Assembly (NCBI RefSeq): GCF_036373705.1
Contig: NW_027102660.1
Coordinates: forward strand, 806,001 to 870,000
DNA length: 64,000 nucleotides
Direction: 5' to 3'
DNA from: Amia ocellicauda
Lineage: Eukaryota; Chordata; Actinopteri; Amiiformes; Amiidae
Shown here: positions 19,775-32,210 of the stretch, in pieces
Numbering within the stretch: position 1 is the stretch's first letter
Layout: each line of letters opens with the position of its first letter
Program-made: the position numbers and the translations under genes
Notes under the pieces: model-generated
The model's database searches: none
Told to the model about the DNA's origin: nothing
What the model saw: only the letters and a program-made list of their open reading frames with translations

Positions 19775-20866
19775 ATGACTCGGCAAGCTCCCCAAATGCA
19801 GGAACTATACTACAACCCAGCCAAGATTGGGGGTTTGGCGGGTAAGAAGGGTTTTCAAAGAGGACTCGCTGAGGCCGGAGTGAAGGTTAATGATGTGGTT
19901 GTTTCAGAATGGTTACGGGAACAAGACGCCTATACCTTACATAAACCTCTCAGGATTAACTTTAAAAGAAACCGCGTATATGCAACTGACATAGACTCAC
20001 AATGGCAAATGGATCTAGTCGATATGTCAAATTTATCAAAACATAACAATGGTCACAAATTTATGTTGATGTGTATCGATGTGTTATCAAAATATGCCTG
20101 GGCTCGCATTCTACATAATAAAACAGGTCGGGCGGTGACAAGGGCCTTTGAGGATATATTGTCCCAGGGTCGATGTCCTAAAAAACTGCAGACTGATAAA
20201 GGAAAAGAGTTTCTCAACAGAGAATTTCAGAATCTACTGAAGAGACACAAAATACATCATTTCACCACCGGTAATGAGCTTAAGGCATCGGTAGTGGAGA
20301 GGTTTAACCGCACCATAAAGACCAAAATGTGGAGATATTTTACAGCGGTCAACACGTTCAAATATTTTGATAAAGTTCAGGATTTTATCGATACTTACAA
20401 CCAAGGGTATCACACCAGTATTAAAATGAAGCCTATAGATGTGGATCAAAGTAATTCTTTTAAGGTCTATAAAAAATTATACGGACCATTTATTAAGAAG
20501 GGAAAATCTACTTATAAGTTCAACATCGGTGATGTGGTTCGCGTTTCAAAGCTAAGGAGTACTTTTGCCAAAGGTTATGAACAAACATTTTCTTACGAAT
20601 ATTTTACAGTTACCGAACAGTTGGCTAGAGACCCCCCCGTGTACCGGTTAAAAGACTATGACGGGGAGGATATAGAAGGAACGTTTTACGAAGCCGAGTT
20701 ACAAAAAATTATTGTGGGTAAAGACAGTGTATACAGAGTTGAAAAGATATTTGCTGAAAAAACCCAGAACCGGAAAAAATATGTGTTGGTGAAATGGCTT
20801 GGATGGCCTGAAAAGTTCAATAGTTGGGTCCCGGAACAACAGGTTTGCGATATTCAATCCTTATAA
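19775..20866 (+). CDS. Chromodomain integrase, intact (363 aa)
   Basis: Inserts the linear element into host DNA. The catalytic core is rve-type: D80 (in WQMDLVDM), D141 (LQTDKGKEF) and E175 (SVVERFNRT), with 33 residues between the last two. An N-terminal DNA-binding region (residues 1-65) precedes it, and an SH3-like stretch and a chromodomain (about 318-357, ending WLGWPEKFNSWVPEQQV) follow. The chromodomain could direct insertion to modified chromatin. The start is ATG 19775, preceded by a TATAAAA box at about 19728; the frame upstream is open only to a GTG. It is the only complete integrase frame inside the window. Confidence 0.95.
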   Translation: MTRQAPQMQELYYNPAKIGGLAGKKGFQRGLAEAGVKVNDVVVSEWLREQDAYTLHKPLRINFKRNRVYATDIDSQWQMDLVDMSNLSKHNNGHKFMLMCIDVLSKYAWARILHNKTGRAVTRAFEDILSQGRCPKKLQTDKGKEFLNREFQNLLKRHKIHHFTTGNELKASVVERFNRTIKTKMWRYFTAVNTFKYFDKVQDFIDTYNQGYHTSIKMKPIDVDQSNSFKVYKKLYGPFIKKGKSTYKFNIGDVVRVSKLRSTFAKGYEQTFSYEYFTVTEQLARDPPVYRLKDYDGEDIEGTFYEAELQKIIVGKDSVYRVEKIFAEKTQNRKKYVLVKWLGWPEKFNSWVPEQQVCDIQSL

Positions 20867-20912
20867 CAACATGCCCGTGGGTGTGTTGGGGGCATTACTT
20901 TCGATACTAAAG

Positions 20913-21645
20913 ATCGAATCAGGAGGCTTCTACGTGACTCTACCCAGTAACGCCTCTCTCGATATATACCCTAAAAATGAAATATCCAGTTACACGGTAC
21001 AATTTGGAAAATCTATAGATCTAAGGGGGTCGTGGGAAGTGGGGTTGGCGGAAATACAGTATCCTTACACTTGGGCTGTTTTACAAGATAAGGATGCCAC
21101 CTTCGCCATTTTTGATGATGTTAAAAAGAGTCAATGGACATTCACGATACAAGGAGTTTATTATGACAATGTGGATAAAATATTAGATGAGATGTATAAA
21201 CAGTTCTCAGAAGGCACCCCCAACATCAAGCTATATTACAACCCTATTAAAAACAGAGTGTACAAGGTGTCAAAACCAGGTATTAGCATTCAAACCAGGG
21301 GCCAACTGGGGCGTATATTAGGGTTCTATTCTGACACAGAGAGCAGGTTCTCAGAAGTGGTGTGGCGGCTTCTACACTCTTTATGTGTATACGGATATCA
21401 TAACCCACCAGAGGGTTGGGGATAGTTATGTCCCCCTTTTGAGAAATGTACTTATTAAAGGTAAAAGCAATGACATATTCACAATTACTTATGACAAACC
21501 ACACTACGTACCAGTCTCAAAGACCCACTTTGACAACATCACGATCAAAGTAAAATCGGATCAGAATATCAACGTACCCTTCCGCATCGGTAAAGTTAAT
21601 GTCAAACTACATTTTCGACCCCTGAAACAGTGTGTACATTATTAA
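20913..21645 (+). pseudogene. Minor capsid (penton-like) protein, start lost and frameshifted
   Basis: The ATG has become ATC at 20913-20915. The same frame change as in the other copies occurs near 21355-21365. The C-terminal HQRVGDSYVPLLR block is readable in the second frame. Confidence 0.85.
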
Positions 21646-21646
21646 A

Positions 21647-22134
21647 ATGGCTACCTCGAGGGGTTATGTAGATCCTAGCGCCTATGTGGATTATTACAAG
21701 ATGCAAGATGGAACGGCTTGCCCGGTTTTGTAGGAGCCCCCAAAATGTATGGCGTCAGTCTAGGAGGACTCTTTCGTGGTCTCTTTAGAATGGCCGTACC
21801 CCTGCTTAAGAGAGGCTTTGCTATAGCCAGACCCCACTTGAAATCAGCGGCTAAAAATATTGTTAGTGACGTGTTCACCAATGTTATGAACCGGGCAGCT
21901 AGCCATGAGCATCAGGAGGGTTCGGGTCTCATGGTAATGGCGAGGAGGGGGGGTAAAAGAAGAAACAGCATGTGTCCACCAGGGCGACGAAGATCCGTGG
22001 CTAACAAAAAACGAGGAATCTCTCATTCTTCAACATATCGTGGAAACACTCGGAGAAGGAAGCAGCACAAGAAAAAACCTGCAAAAAGAAAGTCTCAAAG
22101 AAAGAAAAATAGAGCCTCAGGATACATCTTTTAA
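21647..22134 (+). pseudogene. pVI-like protein, one-base frameshift
   Basis: Carries the shared one-base loss after codon 19. From 21718 the rest of the protein is open to its natural stop. The putative protease site MYGAG has changed to MYGVS, losing the Gly at P1'. Confidence 0.75.
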
Positions 22135-22136
22135 AA

Positions 22137-23413
22137 ATGTCTTTTGTCCACAGTCTATCGGAAGAATGCGTCAAATCAGAACTGGATCTGTTTACAGTTC
22201 CATACACTCAAACGAGTATAGATAAGATCATATATGTAAAGATTCCCCCTCTTTCTGCAATTTCAGACACGGCCTCTCTGGAGTTTTTTAAAGCTGGCAA
22301 TGGCGAGGATTATATTGATTTGAATAACACATTTATTTTAATGAACTGTAAAGTGACTGATTAGGATGGCGATGCAATCGAGAAGACGGCCAACGCTGGG
22401 GTCATCAATTACCCGGTGGCCACCATGTTTTCACAGGTGGATGTGACCCTGGGAGATCGGCTCATTAGTCAAAGCAGCAATACTTACCCCTATAGAGCCA
22501 TGATGGAGTGTAAACTTAATTATAGTGAGGAGACCCTAAGCAAACAGTTCAGCCCCGGCCTTTTCTTCAAAGACATCCCGGAAGCTATGGACGACAAGGA
22601 TCCAGAGGGACTCAATAAGGGTTTGCAAAAAAGAACGGCCTCTTCAACAGAAGGGAGGACCTTTGAGCTAATGGGGCATATCCATGCAGACATATTTTTC
22701 CAAGAAAAACTCATGCTCAACGGGGTAGACATAAAAATTAAAATGATCCGTAGTAAAAGTGCTTTTTGTCTGATGACCCCTGATACTGAAAAATATAAAC
22801 TGAGCATATTATCGGCCTCGCTGTTTGTGAAAAAAGTGTCCGTCTCCCCGGCGGTTAAACTAGGACACGCGCAGGCGTTAAGTACCCGATCGAAAGAGTC
22901 TATATGAAAGTCCACAGTATCCCCGCAGGGACACGGGTGATGAACCAGGAAAATCTGTTTCTAGGACAGCTCCCAAAACAGGTTATTATAGGTCTCGTGG
23001 ATAATGATGCATTTACCGGGGTTTACAACAAGAACCCCTTTAACTTTAAACATTATAACGTGGAATTTATAGTATTGTACGTCGATGGTGTGCAGGTTCC
23101 ATCCAGACCTTTTCAACCTGACTTTGAAAACGGCAATGCGGTTCGTGAATATTACAGTCTAGTACTGGCTAAGGGTCGCCATCTCAAGGATCAAACTCTG
23201 CTGATCGATCGCCGGGAATACTGCTACGGTTTCAACCTGACCCCTGACGAAGAGTGTGGACAACATTTTTCACTGATGAAGACGGGCAATATGCGTTTGG
23301 AGATGCGTTTCAAGCAGCCTCTACCACGCACTGTAAATATGGTCGTGTATGCTGTGTTTGACAACATTATTGAGGTGCATCAGAGGAGAAACGTTCTGTA
23401 TGATTATTATTAA
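22137..23413 (+). pseudogene. Major capsid protein, nonsense plus two deletions
   Basis: Shared TAG at 22362-22364; a private 16-bp deletion near 22880 that shifts the frame; and a private 15-bp in-frame deletion near 23224 that removes the SGYTL segment. The length deficit of 31 bp equals the sum of the two. Confidence 0.93.
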
Positions 23414-23414
23414 A

Positions 23415-23971
23415 ATGAACACCAGAGAGCTCAACCACATCATGAATGCCCTGGCCGGCTCACGGAAACTGTTTCAAGGAGTCTACGCCTGCGATCAGCT
23501 GCCTAAATTTAAGATCAAGAATTTACCTGCAATGTACATAATCAACACACACCCAAAAATATGCCCGGAGAACATTGGCTGGTTATTTATCTAAGGGAGG
23601 ACCAACGTGGTGAATTTTTTGATTCCTATGGAAACCCCCCAGATTTCAGACCTTTCCCTCGGAAGATCAATAACTTTCTGCTCAACAACTGTCAAGAAAG
23701 CATTTACAGCTGTCGTCAAGTACAAAGTCTTCAGACCTTCACTTGTGGTCAACACTGTGTGTTTTTCTTATATCATAGATCTAAAGGAAGGTCATACCCC
23801 GATATTATGGCCTTGTACAGTGAGGATTTAGGCCAAAATGATAAAAAAGTGGCAGAGTTTGTCAGGACACTGTGGACCCCCCCTTATAACACAATGACTT
23901 ACGACCCTAGCCAGCCATGTATACAGATGGGGTGTTCTTGTGAGGATTTTAATAGATGTCATGCGTGTTAA
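23415..23971 (+). pseudogene. Adenain-like protease, one-base frameshift
   Basis: One base lost near 23555 (codons 47-49), before the catalytic His. From 23561 the catalytic part is open to the normal stop. A different lesion from copy 1, so the loss is independent. Confidence 0.88.
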
Positions 23972-24150
23972 GGTGAAAAAATAATGAAAACAGCCTTTTA
24001 ATCATTAGTTTTGTTTTTATTCAACACAATTCTTATACAAAGCAGGGGTTATGTTATAAATAAATGTACAACATTTGAAAATAAAAAAAATAAAATAAAA
24101 AATTGTTTGTCGGGTCATTATTTACAGGGGAGACAAATAAAAACATGAGA

Positions 24151-24894
24151 TTAATAAGCTTCCCAACGATGGATAGATCCTGAGGATGGTCGCTCAGCAC
24201 GGTCAGAGTAATGAGATATCGGAGTCAGATCAGGCTCCACCTCTTTACACAGACGGATTTTTTGTCGCGTTTCCTGGTTAGGAACTGTGGATTGGGGCAT
24301 GTTCAGACAGGCCATCGCCTGTAGGAAAGCATTCCAGCCTACAGGTCGGCGACTATCGGGTACCTTATTAGTGCTAGTGACACTCTTCAACAAATCAAAC
24401 ATGTGTGAACCTTTGATCAGTTGTCCTTTAAAAACAAATTCACCCTGTTCATTCCAAGCCGTTACCCGCGGTTTCTGAACCATTTTGTGCAGGATATATT
24501 CTGCATGTCTTTTGCTTCTGGCCGGCATGTTTCTCAAAACATCCGTTACAACATCTCCCTCTGAACTCTCAACAGGTTCGGTCACCGCAACATCTTTATC
24601 AACCGTACCCCCCGCATCAGCCCCAGAACCATTTTCTTGAGAGGCCATGGTTAAAGTTAAAATGTTTTGATCTTTTTCACCCTGTCTAACCAGACGGAGG
24701 TAGCGCTGTAACGTGTTGGTATACAACTGGGCTTTGGAATACTGATTTAAATCGGCCCTGGCCTGTATAGCTTTCATTTCAGAGTCCAGGTTGTTTTCGG
24801 ACGTTTGTCTAATGGGCTCTGGCCCGACAACATTTTTTCTCAGTTTCTCAAGCTGCTCCTGAGGGATCAAAAACATTTTCTGAGCATATTCCAT
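24151..24894 (-). CDS. 247-aa conserved Maverick protein, intact
   Basis: Complete frame beginning MEYAQKMFLIPQEQ. Residues 1-80 are charged and helical (LEKLRKN, RADLNQYSKAQL); 85-125 are Gly/Asp/Ser-rich and probably flexible; 125-200 are compact, with conserved-looking KRHAEYILHKMV and GWNAFLQAMACL. The tail is polar. No enzymatic motif is seen. Its position next to the 111-aa protein and the ATPase suggests a virion or packaging role, inferred from synteny. Confidence 0.78.
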   Translation of the reverse strand: MEYAQKMFLIPQEQLEKLRKNVVGPEPIRQTSENNLDSEMKAIQARADLNQYSKAQLYTNTLQRYLRLVRQGEKDQNILTLTMASQENGSGADAGGTVDKDVAVTEPVESSEGDVVTDVLRNMPARSKRHAEYILHKMVQKPRVTAWNEQGEFVFKGQLIKGSHMFDLLKSVTSTNKVPDSRRPVGWNAFLQAMACLNMPQSTVPNQETRQKIRLCKEVEPDLTPISHYSDRAERPSSGSIHRWEAY

Positions 24895-24896
24895 TA

Positions 24897-25232
24897 TTAA
24901 CCCACTCTGGAAGCTAGAAGACTGGTTAGGAAAGGCACGGCTATGCTCAACAGCGGTCCTATAAAACCCCCGGTTTGATTAATCTTCTTTCTTTTTCTTT
25001 TAATAGAATACTTCTTATTAGCGATGATCTTGATAACCGCTTTTTGTTTTTTGAGTTTAGAATGTTGAGAAGGGGTTAGGGGTATATTACCGCGTAAGAT
25101 GTTAAAAGCTATTTCACACAGGGTCTCGATCAAATCCGAGGGGGCCCCTGCCAGCACAGCTTTCCTATGGCGCGGGCTCCCCTCAAATAACATTTGCAAA
25201 AGCGGCAGATTTCTTTTAATCCGAACAGACAT
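24897..25232 (-). CDS. 111-aa basic protein with GG-F site, intact
   Basis: Identical in length and nearly in sequence to 8040-8375. Two bases separate its stop from the next minus-strand ATG, and six from the ATPase stop. Retention in all three copies may mean little, since it is short. Confidence 0.75.
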   Translation of the reverse strand: MSVRIKRNLPLLQMLFEGSPRHRKAVLAGAPSDLIETLCEIAFNILRGNIPLTPSQHSKLKKQKAVIKIIANKKYSIKRKRKKINQTGGFIGPLLSIAVPFLTSLLASRVG

Positions 25233-25238
25233 TCTTAT

Positions 25239-25910
25239 TTATTTCCTTTTCTTTAGCACATACACTGCCGGCCAATCGGGCGGGCACAAACCTGTTCTGA
25301 GGCGAAAGTCTTCTGGGGTTTGTGCTTTTAAGTCCGCAATCAAGTACCCGTAGGGTTTTTTGGTGGCATCCTCAAATGCCTCCAAAAAGAACTTGGTCTG
25401 GTTAGGGTACATTTGACGAGCCAAGACGGTGACCTGTAGTTTATCTCTGGGGTTTTTAAAAAGAATTATATAATTGGCATTTAAATTAATAGTGCGGCTT
25501 TTTTTACCTTGAAAAAATAGATTTTGAACTAAATAAATAATACTTAAATTCCTATGATGAGTGTACTTTGTGAAAGCTTTTTCCACTTCACTGTTGTCAC
25601 CGGCCTGCTCCATCAGGTCATCAAGGATCACTAGATTAGTTTGACCGGGCGGGAACAAGTCATCGTCACACAACGAGGCGGGGAGACCTTGCACAAATTT
25701 CAGATTATTTTTTTTCGAAGCCAAATCATCGTAGAGAGGTTGCCAGCAAGAGTAACACCACACTATGTTGTCAAGAGCTTGGGACACGGTTGCGTCCACA
25801 TCTTCTATGATGTTCTTTATAAGATAGCTCTTCCCCGAATTGGAGGGACCGGCTATAATACAGGAGAAAGGGTGTTGAAGTCTGTTATCAAAACCACCGC
25901 TAATATCCAT
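25239..25910 (-). CDS. Packaging ATPase (A32/FtsK-HerA type), intact
   Basis: 223-aa P-loop ATPase of the class that pumps genomes into Maverick, adenovirus-IVa2-like and poxvirus A32-type capsids. Walker A is GPSNSGKS (residues 21-28) and Walker B LVILDD (93-98); a sensor-like Gln-Asn follows at about 123-124 (YLVQNLF). The C-terminal half includes the conserved KNPRDK block. ATG 25910 overlaps the polymerase stop at 25900-25902 by a few codons, so the two may share a transcript. Confidence 0.95.
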   Translation of the reverse strand: MDISGGFDNRLQHPFSCIIAGPSNSGKSYLIKNIIEDVDATVSQALDNIVWCYSCWQPLYDDLASKKNNLKFVQGLPASLCDDDLFPPGQTNLVILDDLMEQAGDNSEVEKAFTKYTHHRNLSIIYLVQNLFFQGKKSRTINLNANYIILFKNPRDKLQVTVLARQMYPNQTKFFLEAFEDATKKPYGYLIADLKAQTPEDFRLRTGLCPPDWPAVYVLKKRK

Positions 25911-28900
25911 AAGGCAGAGTGGTATAATCAGTCTTCAACACTCTTTTATTGTACACCACCCTGAACCGTTTGTTTAGTGATCTATTTTCCAACGTGTACC
26001 CCTTTTTATTGCGATAGATCTGATTTCCGGCTGTAATAATCTCACGAGGAGGCGCGTCTTTCTCGGTTACAAAACTTTCTACCAGGGTCGTCAGAGACTT
26101 GATGTTAATGAGCTTGTTGTTACAATGTTTCAGAGTGAAACCCTTAACTTTCATACAGGTCTTACCCGCAGCCGTTCTGTATGCGTAAGTCTTAGGACCC
26201 CCTGAAACAAACTCCACTATGTGGTCCTGAGGATCTAGTTCGCTCGTTAACTCCCCAAGGTAGTCCCCGAGGGGAGGGACCCAATCCCCTGGCCTGGTGA
26301 CAAAGATTACAGAGTCAGTATCATGATAGAGCGTGCGTTCCTGCAACTGATCCATTAAGTTGTACAGTTCAAGCCGGGCGTAAGCCGTGGTAAAAACCGC
26401 TATGAAAACATTAACGTTCCCCTGTTTGGTGGGGAAATCTTTAGGGGCCCTCCACTGGACCTGTGCCACGTGGTCATTTAAGAATTGAAAGTGTGATACT
26501 GCATGTTGTTTGGAAAACATAAATTCTATAAACTGTTCAGGGGTTTTAATCATGGTTGTGTTTAGACGGTAATTTCTTTCCCCAAACTTACCCCACAGAC
26601 TGTTTAAAATCAGTTTGGACATTTGTCTCTTGGCGGGGTTTACAGTTATGTTCCCCGGCTCTAGACGGATCCCTTTCTTTTCAAAATATTGATGAACGTA
26701 TCGCTCTTTGGCCGCGGAGTCAACACACCATGAGGGATAGCCCGATGCCTCCTGTTTCCCTTTCAGATGGGTCATAATGTAATCAGCAAAAAGAGTATCA
26801 GGTTTTTCAGAAAAATGCCAAACCTCATACACCTTACCGACTCTGTAACCTTTCTCCACCGCCTTGTCAAGCTCAATGCTACACCAGACACCCGTCAGCG
26901 CTCTCTCTTCATCACTGTGCAGACAAGAGGTAGTTTGATTTTCAGTTTCCACACACGTTCTACACAGAGGGAACATCAATTTTCCCGAACACCTGTAAGG
27001 CAACACGGGTAAGAACAGCTCACGAGGAGGGTACATGGTGACTTTGATCAAACCAAAGAAATGTCCGATTTTGAGAAAGTCACGATAAACAATGGTTGGA
27101 CGCCCCACCGGGTACATTTTGGTCTTGTTGACATAAGGGTACAGACTGGTGAAATCATAGTAATCTACTCTCTCACCCTCCTTTACCTCATAATGTAAAC
27201 AGAGGGCGTTGGTACGACCCCCAAATAACGCATCCCGGGGCTCTAGACGTTCAGGAAAGTCCAAGGTTTCCATAAACCATTGTACCCCCGCATCCTGTTG
27301 CTTCAGGGTCGTCCACTCGTGTTCCCAAATCACCAGCACGTTCAAACCATAGGTGTTTTTTAAAGTTTCAATTCGTTCCTGGAAATCATAGTACATATCA
27401 CCGCAGAGTTTTTGTGTTACGGGGTTAAAGGTGTTTGGGTCGAAGCACTGAGGACAGCCATGGTAAATACAACCAGCAAACTCATAAGCGGTACGCCGCC
27501 CGGACACGTCGCTAAAACCGTCTAAGTAGTAAGGCCCCATTTTGACTTTCCCTTGATTTAAAGCATGTCTGATGAAGATGTTATCCCGGGCACTCAGGTA
27601 TTCCAGCCACTGTATGGAGACAGTCGAAAAGTTCTTTTGTCTAGCACGATAGTTGTCAGAAGTGGTGACCGCTATAGTGTTTTTCTGCAAGAAATTGGAC
27701 CGATACATTTTCATGCAGAGAGACGCTATGGTCACACTTTGCAAAGGGTCGAGACCCGATGTGTTGATAACCTCGGCGCAGAAACGCACACAGGCTTCTT
27801 TAAGGATCACCACATCATTTTTACAATAAGCGGCCATCTCTTCTCGGTATTGTACCATTTAAAGAATTCGTCCCTCTCATGAGACATCATAGTATCAACC
27901 CCATAATAAGAGGCGGGCGGGTAGGACCCTCGATAATTTTGAGTGTCCTTAGTATTAAAAAAATGGCAGAACCAACCTTTCTTCTGAGCCTCAAAACCCA
28001 GAGCCTTAGGCAAAGCGCTCAATTTAATGGGGAGGAAATTTAACGAGTCTATGTAACGTTAGTTGAAAGCTTCGTCGGTGAAACACATGATCTTGCTACC
28101 CTGAGCTATTATTTTTGGGGTCACCCCATTTTCCACCAGATACTTCATCAAAATGTAAGAATCATAACCCTTAGCATTGTGGGCAATAAATGTGTAATTG
28201 AGGTATTTTGGACCGCGATACCGCGTAATGATTTCCCTGACACAACTCTCACCGCTAGCTGACCACTCACGATCCAACATGTCAATACAGTGTATATAAT
28301 TAGCAACGTGGACCCCGTTTTCTTGCCGGCATTCAAAAGCAAAAAAGACATACCGGTTGTGCGGCGGCTCCTTTTTAACCGGCTGAATAAAGCACTGGTG
28401 TTCGGACCCCGGGGTTAAATCAGCATTACAGATCCTGCATCTCGGCTCCAGACATTTGTGTGGTTTAACCTCATGAAAACGGTACTGGAGGCAACACTGC
28501 GGGCAATATTTAGTTTGATCACAATAACTCAGTTTTTTAACCCCCTCAGCAGCGGCCCTCTGTACCTTATGCTCGGAAAAACAGAACGCAGAGAGACAAA
28601 TCCTTAAGCAATCTTTTCATCGGATGGTAGGGGCCAAACCCTTACAACATTGGGGATTGAATCAGACGTTACAGTAACCGTCACAGCGGTGCTTAAGCAT
28701 ATCATTGAAGGCCTTATAACAACAATGACAAACATACGAACAACCCAAAAAAGCCGTCAAACTCTTTATTCCAAAGTAATGACTATCACTTAGGAAGAGA
28801 AACAGTGTCTGTGTATGGGTTTCAGGATGTGTCTGAAATTTCACAAATACTTCCTTTACCTCACAACGGTACCACACAACAATTTTTAAAGACAACAACT

Positions 28901-30103
28901 CCTCAAACTTGGTGATGTCTGAAAAGGCAACCATCTGTTGAGAGTTTAAGCCGGCCCTCTGATGAAGCATTAAAGCCTCTTGCAGAGCTTGGGGTTCAGG
29001 CATGTCGGGGGTGAGTAATTTTATTAAACTGTAAGCAAAACAGAGCTTATTGTCCCCACTGGAACTCACCACTAATTGCCTGAGCTTGGTCCTAATTATG
29101 TCGTTCTTCAAGCATTTCGACAGTCTTCTAAGCACCCCACCCTCAGGGTTACGAACCACATTCATTACCAGAGACAGACTTTCATCAGCTATGATGGCTG
29201 CGTTACTTTGCAATAACGCTTCGATTTTAGCCAGACGTCTAAATTATCTCCACTCAGCATTACAGATAGGTTGCTAAACAAATCATCCCCTCTGGGTTCT
29301 AACTGTACAACATCTCGAGGTCTGACCCTTTCAGCAACCTGTTCAAGCATTTTCTGCAAGGCCTCGTATATGTTGACAAATATTTCTGCATAATTGTCAC
29401 AATTTAAAAGTTCTGCAAAATTAAAACGCTGAATCATTTCAAAATTGTTATAGGCCGGTCTATCTATAATCACGGGATCACTGGTACTCTTGGACACATC
29501 ATCATTTTGAACAAAGCCTTCACCCCCTACATTCTCACAGAGCATGTCCTCCACAGCCTTATCAGTCTCAGAACCCTCCAAATTCCAAACACCCCCACTG
29601 CTGACATCTACAAAACCCCCTTTTTGAGGAGGCTCATTTAAAGCCTGTAAAAGTCCTTCAAAGATATCCAACCGGTTAATGTCAAGACCCTCCTCTATAG
29701 TGATGGCTGCTTCTGCCGCCATCCTGTGTTCTAATTGTTTCAAATCATTTATAATAGGGGCAGAATTTGGTCGGGGTAGCTCCTCCAAAGCCTCCACCAT
29801 TTCAAACAAATCGGGGTGAACTAGGGGGTGAACCTCTATAAGCGCTACCGGTGGGAGGTGGTTATTTAGATCATTGACCATCTGTAACAGGTCGGGGTTC
29901 ACCGGTAATTCTGTTAATTCACATTCTATCGGTGGTAATTGGGGGTTATTTAAATCATTTATCATTTGTAATAGTTCCAGGTTCATTGGGACATCAGAGG
30001 AGTTCACAACAGGGCCGGGGATGTTCTCTCGGGAAGGTCTTTTTGGGGCCCTAGCTTGTTCATAATCCTTTAGTTTGTGAGTTCTTTTACCAAGTCAGGA
30101 CAT
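25900..30103 (-). pseudogene. Protein-primed DNA polymerase B, broken
   Basis: Shared lesions: TGA at codon 3 after ATG 30103; frame change near 29189-29240; TAA before the SLNFLP region (about 28059-28061). Private: TGA for Cys in the zinc region near 28664, and a 25-bp deletion near 27848 that shifts the frame between ExoII and ExoIII. From 27858 a 652-codon frame is open to the natural C-terminus and carries DFTSLYP, KLILNSLWGKFGE and HDTDS. ExoI reads FAFE (GCT codon at 28338-28340). Confidence 0.93.
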
Positions 30104-30169
30104 TTTTTAATTTATTTTTTATTTTTCCAACAACCCACAATAGTAAGGCGTTTTGTGTCTATTAAAACA

Positions 30170-32210
30170 TTAAATACGGTACAATTCGTTAGTAAGGGTA
30201 TTAATAAGGGTGTTTTGGCTCTCTATCAGCAGGTTTTGCCCCACTAACACAAGTCTTTGATTTTGTAACAAAGTATGTAGCAACTCATGCCGACCTTCAG
30301 GAAGAAGCTCCGGGGGCTGGTGGCCTGGCTCAGCTTCAAAGGATGGTCGCTCCGGTAAATCTCGGTCGAAGGAGGCAAGGAGCGAGTGTATACTCATGGA
30401 CGGAGACCAAGAAGGCCTTTGCGGTGACACCCTGGCCAAGCGCGGGGTACTGTTCCGCGTTTCTGTAGCCAAGAAACGGGTCTGGGGGGACGATGTTGAA
30501 ACCAGGCCGTCGTTGGGTGGTGTGTCAGCCCTGACTGACGGCGACCCCTGAGGTTGTTGGATGCCTGTATTTGTTCCGCCCGACAATGCGGCGGGCTGAA
30601 TCTGGGGTGTTGAATTACCCCCAGAAGGCTGTGGCCTGAGTAGATGTTGGGGGGTCTCCAAGACCACCGTGGGGGATCCTCTCGGTGATCTCACCGGGAA
30701 AGATGTTTGATCCCACTTAGACGGGGTAATTGTCATCAATAGCTCATTCACAGAATGACTATCCCAAGAGTCTTGGGAAGAATAAAAATATACATTACAT
30801 TTACATCTTTAAACGGCGACAGAAATCAAACTTAAAACAACATGTCCAGGACATTCAAAACCTTTAGCTTTTTTAGACCTTTGAAAATAGCCTTAGACAT
30901 TCACTACAACGCCTTATTATTTACAGACAATATATTTATTAGGACTTGATAATAAATGTAAAACAGAGAAGCCGCTGTAAATAAACTGTTTCTTAAATGT
31001 TTCTTTAAAAACTGTAATATTGTTAATAAAACACACACACACACAACAACATTTCATTTTTAAACGAACCTTCCAAGTGTAAACGCTTCCTGATCCCGGG
31101 ACTTCCTGTTTCACAAACGTTTTCACGATCTGTTTAAATATTAAATACAATGAACACCTTCAAGCCTTTTCCTACAACCACTTTAAAACAGAAGTATAAT
31201 AGCGGGAGATAAGCCAAACAACTTACTAAACCCTTTCGGACGGCTTTACTTCCTAACCAGACGGTACGGCAATCGGTCATTTCTAAACACGTTCCCCAGA
31301 AACAAGCCTAGACCTGTCCGGACTTCTAAAGATCTTTCCCAGAACCCCCCGCCCTACAGGAAACGGTCACCCATCGCTTAAATATTAGCCCTCAACGGGC
31401 AAACAAAGCCCTTTTAAAAACATTAAAGTTTGAAAGATCTTACTTACCTCCACAGAATAATCGTTTCTTATGTTTTTCGGCTGGTTTAGCTTTTTGCACC
31501 GCTGTGAAGGTAAGAGACATGTTTAACCTTTAACCACACCGCTTTATAAAAAGCTTTAACCTCTTACAGGCTGCAGATATATACTCACAGCTATCAGATA
31601 CCGGGGCTGACGGCCTTTCAGATTCTTGAAAGGTTACGGTTCTCGAAGGTAAAACGAAACAAGCCCTCGATGTGGAAGGCCTTTCGTTGTCTCGAACCAC
31701 ATTTCTTAATACTGTTAGACAGGATAATTTTTTTAAATTAACAAAACTGGACTCAAACATCTTACAGAATCGTTATACAAACAAACAGGGGTTTAGTTCT
31801 TACCCGGTCGGCAGACAGCCTGTCTAGGGATAACCACTTCTCTTGGTCGATCCTCGGAGACATTAATCACAGGCCTTTCGATAGTTTCTGTGTAATTAAA
31901 GAGACCGGCATTAATATATATTAAAACGTTTTCATAACTCTAATGAGCCGCTTCAAAACCACACACACCCATGCATAAGAACCCATGAGCGCAAACACAA
32001 AATTCTTACCGTCGTTGTTCCAGATGATCTCCTCAGCGTTGGAAATGAACTCCTGTTGACTGGCTGAAAAATAATTTTACAGAACTTAAAACAGATGTTA
32101 TAGCCTTATTTACAATACATGCACACAACACGCTCTGAGTCAATGAAAATAATCTGAAGACTTGCCTAAAAACTCGTTTAAATCGAATCGCTGATGTTGT
32201 TTCCGGACAT
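30170..32210 (-). pseudogene. Six-exon gene, copy 2, frameshift in exon 1
   Basis: Exons 32210-32166, 32063-32010, 31887-31804, 31711-31589, 31501-31448 and 30771-30170. Exons 2-6 have the same lengths as in copy 1 (54, 84, 123, 54, 602) and all splice sites hold. Exon 1 is 45 instead of 46 bases because one base is lost, breaking the frame. Exon 6 is fully open here. The last intron carries about 160 bp that copy 1 has lost between two TAAATA motifs. An AATAAA-type signal follows the stop near 30117. Confidence 0.8.
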
